In this document: positions 1 to 3,990 of the stretch, piece after piece | Position numbering within the stretch: position 1 is the stretch's first letter | How the letters are laid out: the number at the start of each line of letters is the position of its first letter | From: CAZWVM01 sp964637705 | GTDB lineage: Bacteria; UBA8481 | DNA length: 12,936 nucleotides | Reading direction: 5' to 3' | NCBI GenBank assembly: GCA_964637705.1 | Contig: CAZWVM010000100.1 | Location: 1-12,936 of the forward strand | Notes under the pieces: generated by a model | What the model was told of the DNA's origin: nothing | Seen by the model: only the letters and a program-made list of their open reading frames with translations | Databases searched by the model: none | Translations under genes and position numbers: made by a program

Positions 1-2
1 AC

Positions 3-116
3 CCGGCGGATGTTCCAGTGAAGGTCATCGGCGCGCATCGCTCGCTGTCCATCAAGGGGCGCGCGGTTCGGCCACGCAAATCGTTAGCGGAATTCGGTGC
101 GAGCGTGGGCTCGTGA
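3..116 (+). CDS. Possible 3' end of an unidentified gene
   Basis: The frame beginning at base 3 is open for 37 codons and stops at TGA 114-116. The peptide (starting PADVPVKVIGAHRSL) is not recognised. A strong inverted repeat 25 bp further on (141-162) would fit the end of a transcript. Another frame of this stretch is open even longer (to about 220), so openness proves little. The call rests only on position and the following palindrome. Confidence 0.22.
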   Translation, partial: PADVPVKVIGAHRSLSIKGRAVRPRKSLAEFGASVGS

Positions 117-140
117 ACGCAGGTTGGCGGGGTGGTGTTC

Positions 141-162
141 CGCCGGCCATCCATGGCCGGCG
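141..162. repeat. Perfect 10-bp inverted repeat with 2-nt spacer
   Basis: CGCCGGCCAT at 141-150 is exactly complementary to ATGGCCGGCG at 153-162, with CC between. As RNA it would form a very stable GC-rich hairpin, with the innermost pairs opening to make the loop. It lies between a possible plus-strand gene end (116) and the minus-strand truncated adenosine deaminase (ends 266). No T-run follows on either strand, so it is not a classical intrinsic terminator. It could be a transcript-end hairpin, a REP-like element or a mobile-element end. Confidence 0.6.
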
Positions 163-265
163 ATATCAGTCGCTGGGTTTGGCAATGTACATTCCGGACT
201 GTTTACGAGTCAATTCTTCGCCCTAAATGGGCAAAGGCGTGGTCGCAAAGTGAATCTCGTGTAGA

Positions 266-583
266 CTATCGGGAGGTGTGAAGGTGGGGGGCGAAGCGGA
301 TCTCCGTGAAGGGCACGCCGCGCTCGGCCTGGTCCTCCACCAGCTCCCGCGTGGCGCGCTCGAGATCCGCTCGCCGCTGCAGGAATTTCACCGTGAAGGC
401 GAACTTGGCGAGGCAGTCCTGCAAGGACATGCCGACGCGGAAGAGCAGGAATTCCCTGAGCGCGGCGGCCGTTCCGTCGCCGGGCAGGGCGATGCCGAGC
501 TCAGGCGCGAGCTCCATGATGGTCGAGAGGCGCATCGAGCCGTCGAGATGGATGTGGAGTTCGCCGGAGAGCGCGTCGTTCAT
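266..583 (-). pseudogene. Adenosine deaminase, N-terminal fragment (truncated)
   Basis: The 105-residue product begins with the adenosine/AMP deaminase signature ELHIHLDGSMR, in which His10 and His12 would be the first metal-binding pair. It continues through the family pattern LVEDQAERG...TEIRFAPHLHT. Intact members are about 330-350 residues and supply the remaining metal ligands and the catalytic Glu and Asp residues further along; all of those are missing. The frame stops at 266, two residues after HLHT, and the bases beyond it do not resume the family in any frame I checked. The gene therefore appears cut by a rearrangement rather than a point mutation. A complete gene would deaminate adenosine to inosine; this fragment should be inactive. 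Its start ATG (583) and a -10-like CATAAT upstream are intact. Confidence 0.8.
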
Positions 584-594
584 GTCCGATGCGT

Positions 595-622
595 ATTATG
601 CGGAAGCCCCCGAAGGATGCAA
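595..622 (-). promoter_or_regulatory. Putative promoter of the truncated deaminase
   Basis: On the minus strand, TTGCAT (617-622) lies 16 bp before CATAAT (595-600), a 5/6 match to the sigma70 -10 box. The start codon is about 11 bp past the -10, so the leader would be very short. The -35 match is only 3/6. Confidence 0.35.
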
Positions 623-645
623 CCGGGCCGGCGTGACCTTTTGAT

Positions 646-674
646 TTGAGCGACCACCCGGCTTCGGCTATTCT
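646..674 (+). promoter_or_regulatory. Putative promoter giving a leaderless maturase mRNA
   Basis: TTGAGC (646-651) and TATTCT (669-674) are 17 bp apart, each a 4/6 match to sigma70 boxes. Transcription starting 7-8 bp after the -10 would begin at or next to the ATG at 682. No Shine-Dalgarno sequence precedes that ATG (the bases are TTCCTCCG), which fits leaderless translation. The boxes are weak and the call is inference. Confidence 0.35.
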
Positions 675-681
675 TCCTCCG

Positions 682-2034
682 ATGCCGACGCGACTCATCT
701 CTCGCTACAACATCCTCGTTCCCCTCGACGACGGTTCGGGCAAGGCTCTTGTCCTCAACACCCTCTCCGGCGGCCTCTTCGAGTTCGAGCCGGCGTACGT
801 CGAATCCTACCTGAAGCTCCGCGGCGAAGCGGACCTCTCGCCCGAGGACGAATCGCGGCTGGACGAGATGGCGACCGAGGGTTTCGTGATCACGTCTGTC
901 GAGTCCGAGCGCAATAGGCTGGCGGCGCAGATGCGGCGCAACGCCTTCGGAGGCTACGGCGGGTACAGCGCCGTCGTCTTGACCACCATGGACTGCAATC
1001 TCGCGTGCCGGTACTGCTTCGAACTCGGCATGGAGAACCGCCGGTCCATGAGCGAGGAGACGGCGGATGCGACGATCGAATGGGTCAAGCGCCGTGCCGA
1101 GCGGAACCTGGCCCGCTCCGTCAGCATCGATTTCTATGGCGGGGAGCCGCTCGCGAACAAGCCCGTCATTCTCCGGATCGCCGGCGCGCTCAAGGCATGG
1201 TGCGACGAGAAGACGATCCCGTGGGGCTTCACGATGACCACCAACGGCACGCTCCTCACCCGCGCCGTCGTGGAGGAGCTTCTGCCGCTGGGATTCAAGT
1301 CCGCGCGCGTGACCCTGGACGGCCCGCCCGATGAACATGACAGCCACCGCCCGTTCAAGGGCGGCGCGGGCTCGTACGAGGCGATCGTCCGGAATCTCGA
1401 GGAGACCGTCGACATCCTCCCGATCACCGTGAACGTGCTCTTCCGCCGCTCGATCGAGCCGATCCGCCGGCTCATGGATGATCTCGAATCGCGCGGGCTG
1501 CTCGGACGAATACGGAACATCTCGCCCGGCGTGGAGGCCTCGACCTACGAGGAGGCTTCCAGGGGCTGCCGATCGCAGAATTGCAAGCTTGAGGCGGAGC
1601 AGGCGGAACTCTTCGTCGAGGGCATGAAGCTCGTGCACTCGCGCGGCCGCCTCGACGTGAGCCGTCCCGTGCTGGCCGGTCACAACTGCCCTCTCTCCTC
1701 CGAGAACTCCGGCGACGTCATCGCGCCCGACGGCGAGATCCATCGCTGTCCCACGATGCTGGGCGAGCGGAAGTTCGCCGTCGGGCACGTGACGCGGGAG
1801 ACGTACGACGACGCGCTCATGGACAACCTGGCCAGGGAACTCTGGTGGAGATGCGAGGCCACGGACTGCCCGTATGTGCCCTTGTGCGGAACGGCGGCCG
1901 GCTGCCGGCAGGTCGCCTGGGAACGCTCGGGAGACATCTGGGGCGACGCCTGCAACCGCGGATTCTACGACGTGTACTGCCGCGACGGGATGAAACTGGA
2001 ATACGACATTCGCACGGCAAAGGGAGGTGGCTGA
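682..2034 (+). CDS. Radical SAM/SPASM peptide maturase
   Basis: Predicted to use S-adenosylmethionine and iron-sulfur clusters to modify a small ribosomal peptide, probably the products encoded just downstream. The 450-residue product has an N-terminal region (about 1-90, containing RYNILVPLDD and VLNTLSGG) like the substrate-handling part of known maturases. A radical SAM core follows with the cluster motif CNLACRYCF (Cys105, 109, 112), the SAM-contact motif YGGEP and TTNGTLL. The SPASM region has Cys at 336, 356, 391, 396, 402, 408, 424 and 433, enough for auxiliary Fe-S clusters. The overall layout also resembles anaerobic sulfatase-maturase relatives, but no sulfatase is nearby. A TTG at 646 would add 12 residues; I prefer ATG 682 because the family-like sequence begins there. 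The stop is 1 nt before the first peptide gene, implying co-transcription and coupled translation. The exact subfamily and the chemistry are not recognised. Confidence 0.88.
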   Translation: MPTRLISRYNILVPLDDGSGKALVLNTLSGGLFEFEPAYVESYLKLRGEADLSPEDESRLDEMATEGFVITSVESERNRLAAQMRRNAFGGYGGYSAVVLTTMDCNLACRYCFELGMENRRSMSEETADATIEWVKRRAERNLARSVSIDFYGGEPLANKPVILRIAGALKAWCDEKTIPWGFTMTTNGTLLTRAVVEELLPLGFKSARVTLDGPPDEHDSHRPFKGGAGSYEAIVRNLEETVDILPITVNVLFRRSIEPIRRLMDDLESRGLLGRIRNISPGVEASTYEEASRGCRSQNCKLEAEQAELFVEGMKLVHSRGRLDVSRPVLAGHNCPLSSENSGDVIAPDGEIHRCPTMLGERKFAVGHVTRETYDDALMDNLARELWWRCEATDCPYVPLCGTAAGCRQVAWERSGDIWGDACNRGFYDVYCRDGMKLEYDIRTAKGGG

Positions 2035-2035
2035 A

Positions 2036-2107
2036 ATGAAGAGAATCACTGCAATCGAGGTGGGAAGGCTCTGTCCGAAGTACGAGACGGTTGCTCCTTG
2101 TTCGTGA
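2036..2107 (+). CDS. Candidate RiPP precursor peptide 1 (23 aa)
   Basis: A 23-codon gene starting 1 nt after the maturase stop, preceded by GGGAGGTG 7 nt before its ATG; that Shine-Dalgarno lies inside the last maturase codons. The peptide begins MKRITAIEVGRLCP and ends with a second Cys followed by Ser. It shares M-K-R-I at the N-terminus and Cys-Pro at residues 13-14 with its neighbours. An identical copy lies at 3061-3132. The conserved start is presumably the leader the maturase recognises and the Cys-Pro region onward the modified core; that division is inference. The peptide matches no named family that I recognise. Its exact duplication, strong ribosome binding site and tight coupling to the maturase argue that it is translated. 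Confidence 0.7.
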   Translation: MKRITAIEVGRLCPKYETVAPCS

Positions 2108-2127
2108 TCCAGTGACTGCGATATTCA

Positions 2128-2152
2128 GCCGCGGAAGCGGCGAAGGGAGGTG
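2128..2152 (+). promoter_or_regulatory. GNRA-loop hairpin and strong Shine-Dalgarno before peptide 2
   Basis: GCCGC (2128-2132), loop GGAA, GCGGC (2137-2141) form a 5-bp stem with a GNRA tetraloop. Three bases later comes GGGAGGTG (2145-2152), 6 nt before the ATG. The same element is found before peptide 3 (3153-3177) and, with altered pairing, before peptide 5 (3546-3570). Confidence 0.6.
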
Positions 2153-2158
2153 AGGCTC

Positions 2159-2233
2159 ATGAAACGGATAAATACGATTATGGCGGCCAGGTGTCCCATC
2201 AGAGGGACCATAACGAACGGCTTGTATGACTAG
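2159..2233 (+). CDS. Candidate RiPP precursor peptide 2 (24 aa)
   Basis: A 24-codon gene with GGGAGGTG spaced 6 nt from its ATG. The product begins MKRINTIMAARCP, so it has the shared MKRI start, a Thr-Ile like that of peptide 1, and Cys12-Pro13. The tail is unrelated to that of peptide 1: it is rich in Thr, Gly and Asn and ends in Tyr-Asp. There is a single Cys, so any Cys-based modification must involve that residue. It follows peptide 1 by 51 bp in the same direction. Constant N-terminus with variable C-terminus is the usual pattern of leader and core peptides; the assignment is inference from the array. Confidence 0.65.
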   Translation: MKRINTIMAARCPIRGTITNGLYD

Positions 2234-2370
2234 TGCAGCTGTTTCTGGCGGTGTTTGGCGAACTTCGACTTCGGATGTGAATGAGAATGGTTCGGTGAAA
2301 CCATGCACATGGAGATTGAGTTCGATGTCCAATGCCCGTCATGAAACGCTGAACTGATCCGGAGACGAGT

Positions 2371-3018
2371 GTGAAGATTCGCGAAGCCCGCGACGAGGAT
2401 GCGCTGACGTTGGCGCGCGGAATGCGCCCTGCCTTCCGGCACGATTTTGAGAAAAAATGCGGGCCTGAGGGTGTGCCGGAATCCATGAGGCTCTACCTGG
2501 AGCGGTTCTCGCACAAATGGGTCATGACGGACGAGAATGACGATCACCCGGTCGTGCTCGTGGCAGTGAACCGTGCGGACCGGTACAAGATCGACTGGGG
2601 CTTCATCTGGCTGGCGGCCTCCGATGAGATCGAGCGACGGGTGAGGGACTTTCTCCGCACCAGCGATCGCATGCTCGATATCGTCTTCGAGTCTTTCCCC
2701 GCGGCGCCCGGACTTTTCACCTGGGTCGACCCGGACAACCCCAAGTCGGTGAACTATCTTCTCCGCTGCCTGCACTTCAAGACCGGCGTCACCGTGCAGG
2801 ACGAAGACGGCAAGCCCAGCCTCGAGATGATGCTCTTGCGGGAGGACTGGGTCAATCGGCCGTCTGCGGCAAGGCGTTCGAGGCCGCGGACTGCCCATAC
2901 GTGCCCTTGTGCGGCACGGCGGCCGGCTGCCGGCAGGTCGCCCGGGAACGCTCGGGAGACCTCTGGGGCGACGCCTGCAATCGCGGATTCTACGACGTGT
3001 ACTGCCGCGACGGGATGA
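2371..3018 (+). CDS. GNAT-like protein fused out of frame to a SPASM-tail repeat
   Basis: GTG start at 2371 with GGAG (2361-2364) upstream. The first 160 or so residues look like one domain: IREARDEDALTLARGMRPA at the start, then FIWLAASDEIERRVRDFLR and a region with FESFPAAPGLFTWVDPDNPKS. This pattern resembles small GNAT-fold acetyltransferase-like proteins, including phage proteins of the T7 gp13 / DUF2833 kind; I hold that weakly. From about base 2860 the frame runs through the second copy of the maturase tail in a different frame, giving about 50 Arg/Ala-rich residues with no family character. The original 3' end and stop were probably lost when that segment arrived. The 3' fusion may be harmless or may have inactivated it. 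If active, it could acetylate a peptide product or the host, but nothing here shows that. Confidence 0.5.
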   Translation: MKIREARDEDALTLARGMRPAFRHDFEKKCGPEGVPESMRLYLERFSHKWVMTDENDDHPVVLVAVNRADRYKIDWGFIWLAASDEIERRVRDFLRTSDRMLDIVFESFPAAPGLFTWVDPDNPKSVNYLLRCLHFKTGVTVQDEDGKPSLEMMLLREDWVNRPSAARRSRPRTAHTCPCAARRPAAGRSPGNARETSGATPAIADSTTCTAATG

Positions 3019-3059
3019 AACTGGAATACGACATTCGCACGGCAAAGGGAGGTGGCTGA
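2880..3059 (+). pseudogene. Orphan SPASM C-terminus (partial second maturase copy)
   Basis: In frame with the TGA at 3057-3059, this stretch encodes 59 residues almost identical to the maturase C-terminus (DCPYVPLCG, AGCRQVA, GDACNRGFYDVYC). It has no radical SAM core and no start signal of its own. Upstream the frame stays open a little (VCGKAF) and then merges into the GNAT-like gene in another frame. Relative to copy A three codons change the residue (Thr to Ala, Trp to Arg, Ile to Leu) and four are silent. Silent changes suggest it comes from a related but distinct maturase, with recent exchange at its 3' end. It probably persists as the 5' flank of the second peptide 1 gene. Confidence 0.85.
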
Positions 3060-3060
3060 A

Positions 3061-3132
3061 ATGAAGAGAATCACTGCAATCGAGGTGGGAAGGCTCTGTC
3101 CGAAGTACGAGACGGTTGCTCCTTGTTCGTGA
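3061..3132 (+). CDS. Candidate RiPP precursor peptide 1, identical second copy
   Basis: Base-for-base identical to the gene at 2036-2107, including its Shine-Dalgarno and the 47 bp after it. It starts 1 nt after the stop of the orphan SPASM fragment. Keeping an intact copy raises the gene dose of this peptide, or the copy may simply be recent. Confidence 0.68.
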   Translation: MKRITAIEVGRLCPKYETVAPCS

Positions 3133-3152
3133 TCCAGTGACTGCGATATTCA

Positions 3153-3177
3153 GCCGCGGAAGCGGCGAAGGGAGGTG
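3153..3177 (+). promoter_or_regulatory. GNRA-loop hairpin and strong Shine-Dalgarno before peptide 3
   Basis: Identical to the element at 2128-2152: stem GCCGC/GCGGC, loop GGAA, then GGGAGGTG 6 nt before the ATG at 3184. It is carried by repeat copy B. Confidence 0.6.
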
Positions 3178-3183
3178 AGATGA

Positions 3184-3273
3184 ATGAAGAGGATCAGTAC
3201 GGTGGTCAATGCAGTGTGCCCCTCGGGGCAGATCACATACGGTAAACCGATACCGGGCGCACCGACGTTCTAG
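3184..3273 (+). CDS. Candidate RiPP precursor peptide 3 (29 aa)
   Basis: A 29-codon gene with GGGAGGTG 6 nt upstream. The product begins MKRISTVVNAVCP: the MKRI start, hydrophobic residues at 7-8 and Cys12-Pro13 match peptides 1 and 2. The tail after Cys-Pro is the longest of the set, with Gly, three further Pro, one Tyr and a C-terminal Thr-Phe. Tyr and Phe downstream of a Cys are possible radical SAM crosslinking sites in known systems, but that role here is speculation. A hairpin (3287-3315) follows 13 bp after its stop. Confidence 0.65.
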   Translation: MKRISTVVNAVCPSGQITYGKPIPGAPTF

Positions 3274-3286
3274 CCGAGGTGTCTGC

Positions 3287-3315
3287 CCTCATGACTGTCT
3301 GATTTCTTCATGAGG
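3287..3315 (+). repeat. Inverted repeat between peptides 3 and 4
   Basis: CCTCATGA (3287-3294) pairs perfectly with TCATGAGG (3308-3315) around a 13-nt loop. There is no T-run after it, so termination is doubtful; RNA processing or partial attenuation within the array are possible. Its right arm overlaps the start of the repeated module at 3311. Confidence 0.5.
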
Positions 3316-3386
3316 AAGGATCGCGCCTTGGCGTGGAAACAAAGTGATGGACGGCAATCGAGCCAGCAAGCGGCGGGAGGAGGTGA
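3311..3386 (+). repeat. Imperfect intergenic module, copy 1
   Basis: This leader of peptide 4 aligns over about 80 bp with 3712-3790, the leader of peptide 6. Shared blocks are TGAGG, CCTTGNCGTGGAAA, GTGA-GGA-GGC, AAGCG and GGAGGTGA. The spacing is nearly constant with small indels. It is a second leader type, distinct from the GNRA-hairpin leader. Confidence 0.6.
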
Positions 3387-3387
3387 A

Positions 3388-3447
3388 ATGAAGAAGATCA
3401 GCTCGATCATCCATCAAACGTGCACGGACTACTCGAATGCCTTGTAA
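3388..3447 (+). CDS. Candidate RiPP precursor peptide 4 (19 aa)
   Basis: The shortest of the set: 19 codons, with GGAGGTGA ending 1 nt before the ATG region (SD 3379-3386). The closeness is unlike the 6-8 nt spacing of the others, so expression may differ. The product begins MKKISSIIHQTCTDY, keeping M-K-(K/R)-I, the hydrophobic pair at 7-8 and Cys12, but Thr replaces the Pro after Cys. The tail is only seven residues after Cys. It is accepted because start motif, Cys position and leader module agree with its neighbours. Confidence 0.55.
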   Translation: MKKISSIIHQTCTDYSNAL

Positions 3448-3545
3448 TCATGCGGAATATGCTCCCATCACACGTGACGTTCTGCCGGGTCGGAAATGCA
3501 TCCTGATCCGGGTCGCGGAGGTTCGAGACAGAAAACGCAATCAGG

Positions 3546-3570
3546 GCCGCGGAATCGGCGAAGGGAGGTG
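3546..3570 (+). promoter_or_regulatory. Variant hairpin leader and Shine-Dalgarno before peptide 5
   Basis: GCCG (3546-3549) pairs with CGGC (3556-3559) around CGGAAT, followed by GAA and GGGAGGTG (3563-3570), 7 nt before the ATG. It differs from the other two copies by one base in the stem (T for G), which shortens the stem but keeps the GGAA core. Confidence 0.5.
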
Positions 3571-3577
3571 AGGGAAG

Positions 3578-3655
3578 ATGAACAAGATCGGCGATGTGGT
3601 CTGTTACGGCTGTCCTGGTGGAGAGGTGACAACCCAATATCCAAATGCTCGATAG
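3578..3655 (+). CDS. Candidate RiPP precursor peptide 5 (25 aa)
   Basis: A 25-codon gene with GGGAGGTG 7 nt upstream. The product begins MNKIGDVVCYGCP: N replaces K at position 2, Ile4 and the hydrophobic pair at 7-8 are kept, and Cys12-Pro13 is in the same place as in peptides 2 and 3. It has an extra Cys9, and the tail contains two Thr, a Tyr-Pro and a C-terminal Arg. The Gly-Gly right after Cys-Pro is a possible leader-cleavage or turn site, but that is speculative. Confidence 0.62.
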   Translation: MNKIGDVVCYGCPGGEVTTQYPNAR

Positions 3656-3693
3656 CAGATACACCGGAGCAAGGTGAGATAAAACAACTGAAA

Positions 3694-3710
3694 GAAGGTT
3701 CGAACCCTTC
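3694..3710 (+). other. Hairpin identical in form to a tRNA T-arm
   Basis: GAAGG (3694-3698), seven-base loop TTCGAAC, CCTTC (3706-3710): a 5-bp stem and 7-nt loop exactly as in a tRNA T-arm. No matching acceptor, D-arm or anticodon arm is found in the preceding 70 bases, so it is not a whole tRNA. It may be a tRNA remnant from an integration event, or chance. It lies directly before the second intergenic module. Confidence 0.35.
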
Positions 3711-3711
3711 C

Positions 3712-3790
3712 TGAGGGGAATCTCTCCTTGCCGTGGAAAACCATGTGACGGAGGGCGAGATTCTGCAGCGGAAGCGACGATAGGAGGTGA
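3712..3790 (+). repeat. Imperfect intergenic module, copy 2
   Basis: Partner of 3311-3386; leader of the degenerate peptide 6. It includes GCGGAAGCG, a reduced form of the GNRA hairpin core of the other leader type, and TAGGAGGTGA as ribosome binding site. Confidence 0.6.
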
Positions 3791-3796
3791 TGAGAA

Positions 3797-3884
3797 ATGC
3801 ATCGGATCGGATTTGCTGTCGCGCCAGGCGGAGGATCTGGCCGAGCGCTGCCTCGGCGAGGCCGCCAGGCTCATGGCGACTTGA
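3797..3884 (+). pseudogene. Degenerate precursor start (peptide 6) joined to a gene tail
   Basis: After a leader module with GGAGGTGA, an ATG at 3797 opens MHRIGFAVAPGGG. M-x-R-I and hydrophobic residues at 7-8 fit the precursor family, but there is no Cys and the frame runs on for 140 codons into the opposite-strand TPR gene. In the frame two bases over, 3810-3884 encodes DLLSRQAEDLAERC and a further ten residues to a TGA at 3882, which looks like the helical C-terminus of an ordinary protein. Most simply, the array's last precursor was cut after five or so codons by joining to the 3' end of an unrelated gene that I do not recognise. Translation of a longer product from the precursor ATG is not excluded. 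Confidence 0.45.
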
Positions 3885-3893
3885 CGCGAAGTC

Positions 3894-3924
3894 TCGTCCG
3901 GCGGCGCGTGGTGGCGCCGGACGA
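3894..3924 (+). terminator. Stem-loop between convergent transcripts
   Basis: TCGTCCGGCG (3894-3903) pairs perfectly with CGCCGGACGA (3915-3924) around an 11-nt loop, a 10-bp GC-rich stem. It lies 9 bp after the last plus-strand stop and 67 bp beyond the end of the minus-strand operon, so it could end either transcript. There is no downstream T-run on the plus strand, nor on the minus strand, where the T-rich bases come before the stem. Rho-assisted or weak termination is possible. Confidence 0.4.
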
Positions 3925-3990
3925 AAAGATCACCCTGAACAAGTTCGCCGCCTCTCTCGCCTCATTTTTCGCCCGCCGCGGCGACGAACC

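Larger units (their letters stand above)
1855..2154 (+). repeat. Direct repeat copy A: maturase 3' end plus first peptide gene
   Basis: These 300 bp recur at 2880-3179 (offset 1,025). The copy covers the last 60 codons of the maturase, the first peptide gene and the following leader up to GGGAGGTGAG. I count seven base differences, all in the first third (1861-1956). The last 198 bp are identical, including noncoding DNA. Confidence 0.93.
2880..3179 (+). repeat. Direct repeat copy B
   Basis: Second copy of 1855-2154. Differences from copy A fall at 2886, 2897, 2900, 2915, 2943, 2961 and 2981; from 2982 to 3179 the copies are identical. Copy A leads into peptide 2 and copy B into peptide 3, with sequence diverging immediately after GGGAGGTGAG. 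Confidence 0.93.

Noticed and set aside
580..2049. Long minus-strand open frame (489 codons) across the maturase
   Set aside because: Antisense to a gene with clear radical SAM motifs; Arg/Val/Asp-rich shadow typical of GC-rich DNA.
2303..2344. A 13-codon ORF, MHMEIEFDVQCPS, with Cys-Pro near its end
   Set aside because: No Shine-Dalgarno sequence, no MKRI start and no leader module; Cys-Pro is at the wrong position. It may be chance.
3496..3714. Plus-strand ORF of 72 codons over peptide 5
   Set aside because: No ribosome site; it runs through the conserved leader and precursor in another frame.
3640..3720. Possible complete tRNA gene ending in the T-arm-like hairpin
   Set aside because: No complementary acceptor strand, D-arm or anticodon arm could be drawn.
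2128..3790. Regularly spaced repeats considered as a CRISPR-like array
   Set aside because: Repeat units differ in length, spacing is irregular (1-400 bp), and they end in Shine-Dalgarno sequences followed by ORFs.
3407..3874. Minus-strand ORF of 155 codons across the peptide array
   Set aside because: No recognisable domain or ribosome site, and it crosses the conserved peptide genes and their leaders.
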